64,000 bases of DNA, taken from Planctomycetales bacterium. GTDB lineage: Bacteria > Planctomycetota > Planctomycetia > Isosphaerales > Isosphaeraceae. Positions 1-9,382 of the stretch are shown one piece after another. The stretch is taken from positions 22,076 to 86,075 of the forward strand of contig DAIDKV010000162.1 in the NCBI GenBank assembly GCA_027449865.1, in the 5' to 3' direction. Position 1 is the stretch's first letter, and every line of letters begins with the position of its first letter. The notes under the pieces are model-generated. The model had not been told where the DNA came from, did not search any database, and saw nothing but the letters and a program-made list of their open reading frames with translations. A program made the position numbers and the translations under genes.

Positions 1-465
1 GACCCATCGCATGGGTTTCATTCCGATCCCGAGGTTGGTCGTTCGCGATGGGTCGCCCTCCTCGATCCCCGGCCGGTTTACCACCACGATCGTCGCTAGC
101 TGAGCGATCCGATCGGGCTCGCGCCAGGTCGGCAGGTCGGCCAGGCTATCGGCGCCGATCAGAAAGAAAAGTTCGTCGTCGGGTCGTTCCCGGTGGATCG
201 CTTCCACTGTCTCCACACTGTAATGCGGGCCAGGCCCTAGGGCCTCGATCTCCGAGGCCTCGAAGGACGGATGGCCGGCGATCGCGATTCGAACCATCTC
301 CAGTCGGTGCAAAACCGACGTTCGCCCGCCCATCTTGTGCGGAGGTGAGCCGGTCGCGATCAGCCAGACCCGGTCCAGCCGGCACGCTTCACGGCATTGC
401 TCCGCCAGGATCAGATGGCCCAGATGGATCGGATCGAAAGTTCCGCCGTAGAGTCCCAGTCGCAT
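1..465 (-). CDS. nadD: Nicotinate-nucleotide adenylyltransferase (partial, C-terminus outside window)
   Basis: NadD transfers AMP from ATP to nicotinate mononucleotide in NAD biosynthesis, in the cytoplasm. Translating the minus strand from the ATG at 465-463 gives MRLGLYGGTFDPIHLGHLIL at the N-terminus, which holds the GGTFDPIHxGH nucleotidyltransferase signature. Further on are SPPHK, the substrate-side GPHYSVET and FFLIGADSLADLPTW, all typical of NadD. The reading frame stays open for 155 codons to the window edge, so roughly the last quarter of the protein is missing. It diverges from priA across 238 bases. Identification is firm; the start has no better alternative because the signature begins within eight residues of it. 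Confidence 0.93.
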   Translation of the reverse strand, partial: MRLGLYGGTFDPIHLGHLILAEQCREACRLDRVWLIATGSPPHKMGGRTSVLHRLEMVRIAIAGHPSFEASEIEALGPGPHYSVETVEAIHRERPDDELFFLIGADSLADLPTWREPDRIAQLATIVVVNRPGIEEGDPSRTTNLGIGMKPMRWV

Positions 466-629
466 CACCCGGCAGCCCTCATCCCTCGCCCGATCGGCAG
501 ATCCCCACCGCACCCGGCCCACCAGCCTCCGGTTTCTTGTGGACAGACGAACAGAAATCCGTTGTACTGGGGCATCCGTCGGGGACGGCCCCTGTCTTCT
601 ATCCGGTCGCCGAGGCCGGCAGGCACTTG

Positions 630-659
630 ACGATAGGGCCGGGTCCCGGGCCTTGTCAA
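630..659 (-). promoter_or_regulatory. Putative sigma70-type promoter for nadD
   Basis: On the minus strand a perfect TTGACA (659-654) is followed after 18 bases by TATCGT (635-630). It points at nadD with a leader of about 160 bases. The same stretch forms an imperfect 33-base palindrome. Inferred from hexamers only. Confidence 0.4.
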
Positions 660-703
660 CGTCGGAGGGTTCGTCTCAGGTTCTCGGAGGAGCCGCGTAC
701 ATC

Positions 704-3082
704 ATGAGCCCCACCCGCGCCGGCGACGATCATGCGAGCACCGGTCGCTCGCCGGTCGTTGACGGACCGATGGCTACGTCTCAGCCGTCCTGGTTCGGGC
801 TGGTTGACGATGAGCCGGCGAGTGTCGGGCTCTTCGCCGGCCTGGTCTTCAATCGCCCGATCGAGCAGGTTCTCACTTATCGCGTTCCGGAGCGGATGGC
901 CGGGCAGATTCGGGTTGGCCAGCGGGTTCGAGCGCCGCTCGGGCGTGGAGACAAGCTGGCGCCGGGGTACTGTGTCCGGCTGGACCGCGAGCCACCCGAT
1001 GGGCTTGACCCGTTTCGGATCAAGGAGGTGGTCGAGCTCCTCGACCCACTCCCGTTGATCGATGACCGAATGCTCGAGCTTTCGCGGTGGCTCGCCGAGT
1101 ATTACGCCTGCTCTTGGGGCCAGGCACTTGATGCCGTGATTCCGGCCGGGGTCAAAAAACACGCCGGGACCCGGATTGGGACGTTTCTCGTCGTCCCCGA
1201 AGAGACTCGCGAGGCCCTCCGCGAGCCGACCACCGCGCCAAAACTCTCCGTCAAGCAATCCGCGGCGCTGGAGGTTCTTTGTCGAGATGACGAGCCGCTC
1301 ACCATCGCCGATGTCGCCCGCCTGGCGAAGTGCGGGCCGGGACCGGTCCAGGCTCTTTTGAAGCAGGGACTGGTTCATACCGTCCGGCGTCGATTGCCGA
1401 TCGGGTTTGCGAATCCCCCGGCGTCCTCGTCTCCAGCTCCACCTGCCGAGAGACCCGCCGCAGATTCGCAGCCGGGTCTGGTTCTAACCGCCGAGCAGTC
1501 AACGATCCTGGAACAGATCCAGCCTGCGCTGGACTCGGGGGAGTTCACGCCGTTTTTGATCCATGGGGTGACCGGGAGCGGCAAGACAGAGGTGTATCTC
1601 TCGGCGATCGAGCGGGTGGTGGCCCGGGGTCGAGAGGCGATCGTCCTGGTCCCCGAGATCAGTCTGACGCCGCAGACGATCCGGCGGTTCCGCCGGCGCT
1701 TTGGCCGGGTCGCCGTTCTGCACAGTCACCTGAGCGATGCCGAGCGTCATCGACACTGGCAGAGCATCGCCGCAGGAGAGATCGAGGTTGTCGTCGGGGT
1801 GCGGTCGGCTGTTTTCGCGCCGGCGCGTCGGCTTGGGCTGATCGTCATCGACGAGGAGCACGAGGGAACCTTCAAGCAGGAGACGACCCCGCGGTACCAC
1901 GCGCGCGATGTCGCTGTGAAGCGCGCGCAGATGGAGAAAATCCCGATTTTACTCGGCTCGGCGACACCCTCCCTGGAGACCTGGCGGAATGCCGACCGCG
2001 GACGATACAGGCGGCTCTCGATGCCTTCCCGGGTTGGTGACCGGCCGATGCCCGAGGTCCAGCTTATCGACCTTCGGCACGAGAAGACGCCGCTGGGCGG
2101 GCTCTCGGAATCGCTCCGCCAGGCGATGGCCCAGGCGTTGAAGGACGGCGGCCAGGTGATCCTGCTGCTGAACCGTCGCGGGTTCCATACGTTCGTCATT
2201 TGTCCGAAGTGCGGCGGTGTGGTGAAGTGTCACTCCTGCGACGTCGCGGTGACCTACCACCGATCGCGCCATCTTCTGATCTGCCACACCTGCGATGCCG
2301 AGCGTGCTTGTCCGCCGGCCTGTCCGTCGTGCCGGGCGACCGGGTTGCATTACGGCGGGATCGGAACCGAGCGGCTGGAACGCGAGGTCGAGCTGGCCTT
2401 CCCTGAGTATCGATCGCGGCGGATGGACTCCGACACGATGCGATCGCCCGGGAGCCACGAGCAGGTGCTTTCGGCCTTCAAGGAGGGTGAGATCCGGATC
2501 CTGCTCGGTACCCAGATGATCGCCAAGGGGCTTGACTTTCCTGATGTGACGCTGGTTGGCGTGGTCAATGCCGACACAGCGCTTCACCTGCCTGACTTCC
2601 GAGCCGCCGAACGAACCTTTCAACTGGTGGCCCAGGTGGCGGGTCGGACGGGTCGGGGCGACCGGCCGGGTCGAGTGCTGGTCCAGACCTACGCACCGGA
2701 ACACCCGGCGATTCAGGCGGCAGCCCGGCACGACTACCTGGCGTTCGTCGCCGGCGAGTTGCCCGAGCGGGAGAAGTACGGTGTTCCACCGTTCGGCCGG
2801 CTGGTTCGTTTGATCGCGCGCGGCCCGGAAGAATCGGCCGTCTTCGAGTATCTCCAGCAGATGGCCGACGCGCTCCGATCGGCGGCCGAACCGGGAGTAC
2901 GTGTCCTCGGGCCGGCGCCGGCACCGATCCTGAAAATCCGGAATCTGTTCCGGTTTCACATCCAGCTTCGATGCCCCTCGCCTCGCCCCTTGCAGGTGCT
3001 GGCTCACAACGTCCCTTCCAAGATCCCAGCCCCGCACGGCATCGAACTGGCGATCGATGTCGACCCCATTCACCTACTCTGA
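704..3082 (+). CDS. priA: Primosomal protein N' (replication restart helicase PriA)
   Basis: PriA is a 3'-5' DNA helicase that recognises stalled forks and reloads the replisome. The protein of 792 residues has the N-terminal DNA-binding region (FNRPIEQVLTYRVPE), Walker A GVTGSGKTEVY near residue 288, the DEEH Walker B box in VIDEEHEGTFKQ, and the Zn-binding cluster of paired cysteines (CPKCGGVVKCHSC, CHTC, CPSC) around residues 505-545. The C-terminal helicase motifs include GTQMIAKGLDFPDV and AGRTGRGDRPG. The open frame extends upstream to 539, but that extension has no PriA similarity. The ATG at 704 has GGAGGA at 685-691 and is preferred; ATG 770 is another option. It diverges from nadD. 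Confidence 0.94.
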   Translation: MSPTRAGDDHASTGRSPVVDGPMATSQPSWFGLVDDEPASVGLFAGLVFNRPIEQVLTYRVPERMAGQIRVGQRVRAPLGRGDKLAPGYCVRLDREPPDGLDPFRIKEVVELLDPLPLIDDRMLELSRWLAEYYACSWGQALDAVIPAGVKKHAGTRIGTFLVVPEETREALREPTTAPKLSVKQSAALEVLCRDDEPLTIADVARLAKCGPGPVQALLKQGLVHTVRRRLPIGFANPPASSSPAPPAERPAADSQPGLVLTAEQSTILEQIQPALDSGEFTPFLIHGVTGSGKTEVYLSAIERVVARGREAIVLVPEISLTPQTIRRFRRRFGRVAVLHSHLSDAERHRHWQSIAAGEIEVVVGVRSAVFAPARRLGLIVIDEEHEGTFKQETTPRYHARDVAVKRAQMEKIPILLGSATPSLETWRNADRGRYRRLSMPSRVGDRPMPEVQLIDLRHEKTPLGGLSESLRQAMAQALKDGGQVILLLNRRGFHTFVICPKCGGVVKCHSCDVAVTYHRSRHLLICHTCDAERACPPACPSCRATGLHYGGIGTERLEREVELAFPEYRSRRMDSDTMRSPGSHEQVLSAFKEGEIRILLGTQMIAKGLDFPDVTLVGVVNADTALHLPDFRAAERTFQLVAQVAGRTGRGDRPGRVLVQTYAPEHPAIQAAARHDYLAFVAGELPEREKYGVPPFGRLVRLIARGPEESAVFEYLQQMADALRSAAEPGVRVLGPAPAPILKIRNLFRFHIQLRCPSPRPLQVLAHNVPSKIPAPHGIELAIDVDPIHLL

Positions 3083-3474
3083 TCCGGTGCTTTCGGCCGC
3101 CACCGGCCACGAGTTGAGGAAATCTCGAAAAAATCGTCGGCGAGGTCAAAGTTCAATTTACAACATCGGGTGATCGAGGTATCCTCCGCCGCGTTCGCTC
3201 AAGGACGGGAATCCGCGAAGGTGGGACCCAGCAATGGGTCCCGACCGAATCGGGCAAGGAGGCCGGGATGCGGATCGCGACAATTCTTCCGCTCCATCGC
3301 CCCGACCTCTCCGGTCGGGACGGCTCGGGCCGCTTCACCGCGCCCGAGGACCGTCGCGGGACTTCTCCCGTCCTCCGGGCCGGGGGCTCAACGGGACCAT
3401 GTCTCGAGTCCGGACGCAGACGGGCGAAGTCGCGGGAAGGAGCGCGACGTCCCCATCCCTTTCAGGAGGAAGTG
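3083..3474 (+). promoter_or_regulatory. Gene-free leader with serial hairpins upstream of PEP-CTERM gene
   Basis: This 392-base stretch has no convincing gene. It carries four successive perfect stems: 3223-3230 with 3235-3242 (8 bp, loop GCAA, a GNRA tetraloop), 3301-3307 with 3313-3319 (7 bp), 3324-3330 with 3342-3348 (7 bp) and 3357-3361 with 3366-3370 (5 bp). It may be a structured 5' leader for the next gene. No known riboswitch class was recognised. Confidence 0.35.
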
Positions 3475-4134
3475 ATGCAGACGACAAGAGGATGGACCGG
3501 GTTTCGCACCGCGGCCATCGCGCTGGGCCTGATCGTCGCCGGCGCCTCGGGCGCCCGTGCCGACGGGATTCTGAATTACACCACGTCGGGGGGCCCCGGG
3601 ACCGCCAACATTAACGGCGCCCCGGCGATTAGCTTCGTCCCGGTGCAGAACGGGTCGGTAGACACCGCCTCGAACATTTCGCTGGGGACTTTCGTCGTCG
3701 CCGCGCTGCCGAATGGCCAGTCAACCACCTATAACAATACGCCATTCAGCCTCTCGCTCATCCCGAACGCGTTCAACGGTACGACCGTACAGGATACCCC
3801 GGTGCAGGTCACCGGGTATTTTAACGGGACGGTCACCGGTGCGAATCAGTCGAGCGTGAAAGTCACCTTCAACCCGGTGACGACCGCTGCGTTTTCGATC
3901 GGCGCGGGCGCCGGCACCCTGGACCTCTCCAACAGCCAGGAACTGCTGGTCCCCAGCTCGGTCAACGGCGGCCAGACCACACTTCAGGCACAGGTCGCGA
4001 CGACCAATGCCCCCTCCGGCGGCGGTGACACCAGCGCCCCCGAGCCTAGCACGATCGCCCTGTTCCTCAGCGTCCTGGGCGGTGTCGGCCTGCGTCGGAT
4101 GGTGCAGGGCCGTCGCCGGAACGCCGCAGCCTGA
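3475..4134 (+). CDS. PEP-CTERM sorting domain-containing exported protein
   Basis: A secreted protein of 219 residues with no recognised enzymatic domain. It has an N-terminal signal peptide (hydrophobic AAIALGLIVAGASG, then ARADG) and a low-complexity Ser/Thr/Asn/Gly-rich body predicted to be beta-rich. The C-terminus is a PEP-CTERM signal: APEPST near residue 190, a hydrophobic helix, then a basic tail (RRMVQGRRRNAAA). In the PEP-CTERM/exosortase system such tails are removed during sorting to the cell surface. The ATG at 3475 follows AGGAGGA at 3464-3470; the frame is open further upstream to 3268, but that part lacks a signal peptide. It stands alone between a structured leader and a strong terminator. 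No exosortase gene lies in the window. Confidence 0.85.
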   Translation: MQTTRGWTGFRTAAIALGLIVAGASGARADGILNYTTSGGPGTANINGAPAISFVPVQNGSVDTASNISLGTFVVAALPNGQSTTYNNTPFSLSLIPNAFNGTTVQDTPVQVTGYFNGTVTGANQSSVKVTFNPVTTAAFSIGAGAGTLDLSNSQELLVPSSVNGGQTTLQAQVATTNAPSGGGDTSAPEPSTIALFLSVLGGVGLRRMVQGRRRNAAA

Positions 4135-4151
4135 GCGAACCCGCTCGCCCG

Positions 4152-4180
4152 GCCCCCGGCGCCCCCGCGCCGGGGGCTTT
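4152..4180 (+). terminator. Rho-independent terminator after the PEP-CTERM gene
   Basis: Perfect 11-bp stem (4152-4162 with 4167-4177, CCCC loop) directly followed by TTT, 17 bases after the stop codon. Confidence 0.7.
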
Positions 4181-4306
4181 CGGCGCGCCCGGCTCGACTC
4201 CGTCCCGTCCGCGGACCAGGGCAAGCCCCGACCGAGGGCTCGAATCGGCTCACGTTCAATGCGGCCGCCCCCTCGTTCACAAGAAATTACTTCATCATAA
4301 GTATTG

Positions 4307-7300
4307 TCATTTATCAAGATGACGATCTTGGTTGTCGATCGCCCGCCGGAGCCGCTCGCAGACCGTCCTGGCCATGACATAGTCGGCCCGCTCGATGAAG
4401 GCGATGCTGTACCGGGCCGGAGATCGCTTGAGGTCGGGGATGTGCCGGATGAGCTTCTCGTGGCCCTTCCGGCCGAAGCCGAAGACCGTCATGTCCCGAA
4501 AGGATCCGTCGGCCTCATCTCGGCGGAAGGGCCAGGAGACGTAGGAGTCGGCCTCCCCCGGCTCCGGGTCCTGATGGTTGATGCAGATGAAACCGACCGG
4601 CGTCTCGCTCGCGCCGAAGCAGACCCATGGGACGACCTGCGACCAGGCGCGGTCGAGCGCGGTCTTCTGACCATCGGGGCGGATGACGAAGTCCCGCTCG
4701 GCGTCGAGCGCGCCCCCCGGCGTCCCCTCGTACAGGAACCAGAACGTCGGCAGATCGATCCGTAGGAGCGTCATCGTCGCGTGATCGGGGTGAAAGTCCC
4801 ATCGGCAGGCGGACTTGCCGTCGCGCGTCTCGGACTCGATGCGGACGTGACCGCCCTGTCGCAGCGTCACGCGGCTTGAGAAGGGATTCTCGGTCTTGTA
4901 CTGGCCATAGCCGTAGCCGCAGTGGAAAAACTTGGTCGGCTGCCCGCATTTCGGCAGCCCTCGATACTCACCGCGGGCCTTGCCGCCGGGCCGGTAGGAG
5001 ATCCAATCGCGGCCGTCCTTGTCGATCAGGCTCGCGAAGCCCGCGCCCCGCTTCCCGTAAAAATACGTTGCGGAAGGCGTCTCGACCTTGTAGCAGTCCA
5101 TCCCGCCGTGCAGAGTCACCTCGGAGACGCCGATGGCCGCGGCCTCCCGCGCCTGCCTGGCAGGCCGTTCGGCTCGGATCCTGAACAGCGACCCGGTGGA
5201 GGGCCGGAAGTTCCGGTCGACGACCCAGGCGTCGCGGGCCAGGGCGTAAAGGCTGCCATCCGGGCCGAACTCGAGGTCGACCGGCCGCATCAGCCCCTCG
5301 GCGAACGTCTCCGCCTCGCGCGGATGATCGGGGTCCAGGATCTTGATCCACCCCTTGACGAAGTCGGTGAAGAAATACCGGCCCCGATATCGGGGGGGGA
5401 AGTTCGTCGGGTCATCCGAGGGGCAGAAGGCCCCGCCGGTGATCGAGGCGACCGGATAATAATGGATCGGGGCGAGAAACTGCGGGTCGGACGTCGGGCC
5501 CTCGCGGATCGGCCAGCCGTAGTTGCCGCCCCGGACGCCCTCGTCGATCTCCTCCCAGGTGTTGTCGCCCACGTCGTTGATGAAGATCCGGCCGGTGCCG
5601 GGCTGGACGGCGAATCGGAACGGGTTGCGGAGCCCCCGCGCCCAGATCGCCCGGTACTTGCCGCGGGTCGACGCGATGAACGGGTTGTCCGTCGGGATCG
5701 TGCCGTCAGGGTCGATCCGCAGGAGCTTTCCCTGGATCGTCGTCAGCTCCTGCGAGGGCGCCCCGGCGGTCTGGTCGCCGATCGCGACGTACAGCTTGCC
5801 GTCGGCGCCGAAATGGAGCGCACCGCCCTGGTGCCCGGCGGGGACCGTGCCGCCGAGCTTTGCCTGGTCGTCGCCTTCGAAGAGGATCCGCTCGCTGCCG
5901 GGGATCGCCCGGTCGCCGTCGGCGGTGAAGCGGCTGACCCGGTGGTGGACGTAGGGCCTGCGGGCGACGTAGCAGACGTAGACGTGGCCGTTACTAGCGA
6001 AGTCGGGGTCGAGGGTCACGCCGATCAGCCCGCGCTCCCACGAGCCGTCCACCTCGACCGACAAGAGCGGCTCGGGGAGCAGCTCCCCGCCCTTGACGAC
6101 GCGGAGCCGCCCCACCTGCTCGCAGACGAAGATCCGCCCGTCGGGCGCGGCGACCATCGCCGACGCGCCCGTGATCCCGCTGGCGATCCGCTCGCAGGTG
6201 AAGCCGGGCGGGAGGGTGATCGGGCCGATCAGGCCGCTGCCGGGGGAGGCCATCCCCTTTGCGCGGAGCGACTGGAGATAGGCGATCAGGTCAGCGAAAT
6301 CCAGGGGCGAGAGCCCGGCGGCCTGCCCGTCCGGCATGATCGACGTCGCGCAGGCCCGGCGATCCTCGATGTCGGCCTTCGCCACGACCAGCCGATGGCC
6401 CTGGGAGTCGACCATGCTCAGCTCCCGATCCGACTCGGCTCGGATCAGGCCGGAGAGTACCCGGCCGTCGATGGTGGCGATCACCTCCGATCGATATCCC
6501 GGCGCGACCTGGCGCGAGGGCTCGAGGACCGACTCGATCAGCAGGTCGAGCTCGTACTTGCCGCCGATGTCGGAGAGGTCCGGACCGACGTCGCCGCCCC
6601 TGTCGTGCGCCCGATGGCAGCGGGTGCAGCCCGCCGCCTCGCTCTCGAAGAGCTTCTTGCCGCGGCCCGGGTCGCCGGGATGCTCCCGCGCGAATCGGGC
6701 GTTGGACTCGTGGCGAGGGCCGGACGCCCCGGCGCCTGCCGTCGTCGCCGTCCGGTCGAGCCCCGCCGCCCATCGGATGCCGCCGAGCAGGTGGCGGCGG
6801 AAGGTGGCCTGGCCATAGCCCTCCTTCGTGTGCCCCAGCGCCGTGCACCAGACGCGCCCCTTCCCGCTCTCGCGAGACCAGGAAATGGGGTGGTCCTTCC
6901 CCATCGTCCCGCCTCGGTAGGACGCCTCGTCGACCGTCAACAGGACGTTCGCCCGCCCGCGCGGGCCCGGCTCGAAGTTGTACCACTCGTCGGTCCATGA
7001 CCACGTCTCAGGCAAGGATTTCACCGCCGGGTGCTCGCGGTCCTCTCGCCGGCACGTCGCCGCCTGGACCCGCGGATGCCCGTCGAACTTGACGCCGCCG
7101 ACGAGTTCGACGTACCACGGCCACTTGTCGAGGGTGGTGATCCCCTGATGCACGGCGGCCAGGCCCCCGCCGTCCTCAATGTACCCGCGGAACGCCGCTT
7201 TTTGTCGCTCGTCGAGCACCTCTCCCGATGTGTTGAGGAATACGATCGCCCGGTAACGCCTCAGGTTCTCCGGGGTGAATGCCGCGCCGTTCTCGGTGGC

Positions 7301-7480
7301 ATCGACGGCGAGGCTCCCATCGACTCCGAGCTCCCGGACGGTCGCGAGCCCCGCCGGGATCGCGTCGTGGCGAAAGCCGAGGGTCCTGGTGAAAACGAGC
7401 ACCCGGGCCCCGGCCGGCTCGCCTTGCGGTGGGTCTACGGCCAGCAACGTCGCCAGGACGATCATCGGCAGTCCATTCAT
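4307..7480 (-). CDS. Exported ThuA / cytochrome c / PQQ-type sugar dehydrogenase fusion
   Basis: A 1057-residue exported fusion. After a signal peptide (about residues 1-22) comes a ThuA domain (25-245; VLVFTRTLGFRHDA, AVHQGITTLDKWPWY). Next is a planctomycete-type cytochrome c domain with one haem site CTRCH at residues 285-289, then a glucose/sorbosone dehydrogenase-like beta-propeller (about 415-770; WARGLRNPFRFA, GNYGWPIREG). The last 280 residues (VTLHGGMDCYKVETPSATY) resemble a separate exported planctomycete/verrucomicrobial family without assigned function. Family knowledge suggests periplasmic oxidation of a sugar with electron transfer through the haem; the substrate is unknown. ATG 7480 has GAGGAG about 12 bases upstream. 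It follows a DUF1559/lipoprotein pair on the same strand after a 297-base gap. Confidence 0.85.
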   Translation of the reverse strand: MNGLPMIVLATLLAVDPPQGEPAGARVLVFTRTLGFRHDAIPAGLATVRELGVDGSLAVDATENGAAFTPENLRRYRAIVFLNTSGEVLDERQKAAFRGYIEDGGGLAAVHQGITTLDKWPWYVELVGGVKFDGHPRVQAATCRREDREHPAVKSLPETWSWTDEWYNFEPGPRGRANVLLTVDEASYRGGTMGKDHPISWSRESGKGRVWCTALGHTKEGYGQATFRRHLLGGIRWAAGLDRTATTAGAGASGPRHESNARFAREHPGDPGRGKKLFESEAAGCTRCHRAHDRGGDVGPDLSDIGGKYELDLLIESVLEPSRQVAPGYRSEVIATIDGRVLSGLIRAESDRELSMVDSQGHRLVVAKADIEDRRACATSIMPDGQAAGLSPLDFADLIAYLQSLRAKGMASPGSGLIGPITLPPGFTCERIASGITGASAMVAAPDGRIFVCEQVGRLRVVKGGELLPEPLLSVEVDGSWERGLIGVTLDPDFASNGHVYVCYVARRPYVHHRVSRFTADGDRAIPGSERILFEGDDQAKLGGTVPAGHQGGALHFGADGKLYVAIGDQTAGAPSQELTTIQGKLLRIDPDGTIPTDNPFIASTRGKYRAIWARGLRNPFRFAVQPGTGRIFINDVGDNTWEEIDEGVRGGNYGWPIREGPTSDPQFLAPIHYYPVASITGGAFCPSDDPTNFPPRYRGRYFFTDFVKGWIKILDPDHPREAETFAEGLMRPVDLEFGPDGSLYALARDAWVVDRNFRPSTGSLFRIRAERPARQAREAAAIGVSEVTLHGGMDCYKVETPSATYFYGKRGAGFASLIDKDGRDWISYRPGGKARGEYRGLPKCGQPTKFFHCGYGYGQYKTENPFSSRVTLRQGGHVRIESETRDGKSACRWDFHPDHATMTLLRIDLPTFWFLYEGTPGGALDAERDFVIRPDGQKTALDRAWSQVVPWVCFGASETPVGFICINHQDPEPGEADSYVSWPFRRDEADGSFRDMTVFGFGRKGHEKLIRHIPDLKRSPARYSIAFIERADYVMARTVCERLRRAIDNQDRHLDK

Positions 7481-7777
7481 GGTATCGGCTACTCCTCACC
7501 TTGGGTCGATCGTTCGTGTGGATCCATGCGGTACCACGAGGGGAGGCGATGCGTCCCCTCGGGCCGATGCCATCGGAGAATCCGTGTCGCCCCGCGGGAG
7601 GGACGAGGCTCGAGGGCGACGGCTCCGGCCCTCCCTCGCGGCGGCGGTGCCCCGCGATACCTTCACCGTCGGCGTCTCCGGCCGCGGCCGGGCCCGACCG
7701 GCGCGTGGTGTCGGGAGGGGCTCTCCCGTCCCCGCGCCGGAGTATCCACACCGGCCGGGGATCGGTAGGGCCCCGCC
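7481..7777. other. Intergenic stretch without a gene
   Basis: 297 GC-rich bases between the lipoprotein gene and the ThuA fusion. I see no open frame with protein-like composition, no terminator with a T-run, and no clear promoter hexamers. Confidence 0.4.
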
Positions 7778-8233
7778 TCACTTTCCGCTGGGCTTCCCGC
7801 CGCCGGCCCTCCGCTTGGAGGCCATCTGACCCTTGGCGGTGTATCCCGTGGACCTGTCGTCGCCCAGCAGGTCGAAGTCCTGCACCTGACCATCGTCGGT
7901 GACGACGCAGAACTCCTTGGCCATGCCGAGCATGGGATAGGCTTTGACCACTTCCCCGCCGAAGGTCACCGTGTTCTCGCCCGTGTAGGTCTTGATCGTG
8001 TAGCTGCCGCCCTCGCCGATCGGCGCGGTGAACGCGGGGACCTTGCGGTCCCGGTTGCTGGGATTGAACGAGATCAGGCCGCCGGACGCCGGTTTCCCCT
8101 TGACCCGGACGACCCCTGTGACCGTCACCTCGGTCGTCGACGTGTCCATGTAAGGGGTTCCGCTGCATCCCGCGGCGAGCGCCACGAGGGTCGCGGCGGC
8201 GAGGGCGGCGATCGCACGCAATGGACCGTTCAT
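7778..8233 (-). CDS. Small lipoprotein, carboxypeptidase regulatory-like fold
   Basis: A 151-residue predicted lipoprotein. The signal peptide ends in the lipobox LAAGC (Cys about residue 23), so the protein should be lipid-anchored. The rest (VTVTGVVRVKGKPASGGLIS, then GSYTIKTYTGENTVTF) has the shape of the Ig-like carboxypeptidase-regulatory or transthyretin-like domains common in planctomycete lipoproteins, and the C-terminal tail is basic. ATG 8233 has GGAGGA nine bases upstream; a start further out at 8260 lacks such support. It lies 60 bases after the DUF1559 gene on the same strand, the arrangement also seen twice more in this window. No enzymatic function can be assigned. Confidence 0.75.
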   Translation of the reverse strand: MNGPLRAIAALAAATLVALAAGCSGTPYMDTSTTEVTVTGVVRVKGKPASGGLISFNPSNRDRKVPAFTAPIGEGGSYTIKTYTGENTVTFGGEVVKAYPMLGMAKEFCVVTDDGQVQDFDLLGDDRSTGYTAKGQMASKRRAGGGKPSGK

Positions 8234-8293
8234 CGGCTGATCCTCCGGTAAGAAAGGCACAAGGCACCGGGCACGGTGCGGAGCGGGCGCCGA

Positions 8294-9382
8294 TCAATAC
8301 TGATCCGCCGAGATGACTTCATTGCCGGCCATGGTCCCGAGGGCCCACCAGGTTGGCATGCTGATGCTCGCCTTGATGAACTTGACGGAGCCATCGCAGA
8401 AGCAGACGTTTACGCCGCCGGGGTGGCGGGAGCTGGCCACGCCGCACCGCTGCAGCCCCTTGGTATTGTCGATGCAGCTCCAACTGTTCGGCGGCATGAC
8501 GTGCACATATCGGGAGCAGGCGCCGCCCCCGCCGAAAGCCCACATGGCTCCCCCCACGCTGTCGTCCAGCGGGAGCCATCCCCCGCCTTTGGCGGGCTGG
8601 GGAGGCGTAATCTTGCAGATCGAGTAAAAGGGCTGCGGCGTCGTCTCCTGCGCGGCGGTGACGGGCGGGACCTGGGCCTCGTTGCCGCCGGGGGTCGTGG
8701 GATCGAACGGGTTGTTCGATGGGGAGCCGATGCCCATAACGCGCTCGCTGAAGGCGGCGGTATTGCTCAGGCCGTCGACGATGTTCGCGAACTTCACGGC
8801 GCCGAAGGTCTGACCATTGTTGCCGCTCCCGCCGGTCTTCGCATACTCGTAACCCTGGAGGCCGGCATACCAGAGGAAGGGCCCGGCGGACGGGCCGTTT
8901 GCCGGCGTCCCGTAATTGCCGCCGTAGGCCGAGTTGGGCGCCGAGCCGGCGTTGGCCATGTAGTTGTTCGGGCCGTAGGGGGTCGTCAACCGGTCGAAGT
9001 CGGACGGGCAGAGGAACGCCGCGATCTTGCTGTAGGTGGCCGTGGAGTTGAGGGGCGATGTCGCGTCGGCGGGAGTGGGGTAATTCCAGACGAAGTTGAT
9101 CGAGTTGTAGATTGCCCCCTGCTCGAGATAGGGCAGGAGCATCGTGTGGGCCGACCATTCCGTCCACCACGGATAGTCGCCCCCGCACAGAGCATCGCAG
9201 GCGCTGTTGTAATTGTGGACGGCCAGGCCGATCTGCTTGAGGTTGTTGGTGCACTGGGCGCGTCGGGCGGCCTCGCGGGCCGCCTGCACGGCCGGCAGCA
9301 GCAGGGCGATCAGGACGGCGATGATCGCGATGACGACCAGGAGCTCGATCAGGGTGAAACCGGGACGAGGACGCGGATTCAT
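8294..9382 (-). CDS. DUF1559 domain-containing pilin-like protein
   Basis: A 362-residue member of DUF1559, a family hugely expanded in planctomycetes. The N-terminus has the prepilin cleavage motif [14 protein letters not shown] within the first 25 residues, followed by a hydrophobic helix and [20 protein letters not shown]. The C-terminus carries the family motifs [16 protein letters not shown] and NEVISADQY. These proteins are thought to be exported by a type II/IV pilus-like route and exposed at the cell surface; the precise role is unknown. ATG 9382 has GGAGG eight bases upstream and places the prepilin motif correctly, whereas the open frame upstream to 9532 would bury it. Confidence 0.9.
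   Translation of the reverse strand: MNPRPRPGFTLIELLVVIAIIAVLIALLLPAVQAAREAARRAQCTNNLKQIGLAVHNYNSACDALCGGDYPWWTEWSAHTMLLPYLEQGAIYNSINFVWNYPTPADATSPLNSTATYSKIAAFLCPSDFDRLTTPYGPNNYMANAGSAPNSAYGGNYGTPANGPSAGPFLWYAGLQGYEYAKTGGSGNNGQTFGAVKFANIVDGLSNTAAFSERVMGIGSPSNNPFDPTTPGGNEAQVPPVTAAQETTPQPFYSICKITPPQPAKGGGWLPLDDSVGGAMWAFGGGGACSRYVHVMPPNSWSCIDNTKGLQRCGVASSRHPGGVNVCFCDGSVKFIKASISMPTWWALGTMAGNEVISADQY

Noticed and set aside
1949..3073. 374-codon minus-strand open frame
   Set aside because: Antisense to priA, which has full motifs on the plus strand.
4922..7000. 692-codon open frame on the plus strand
   Set aside because: Antisense to the ThuA/cytochrome/dehydrogenase gene; Arg/Asp/Gly/Pro-rich, no domain. 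High GC leaves few stops in antisense frames.
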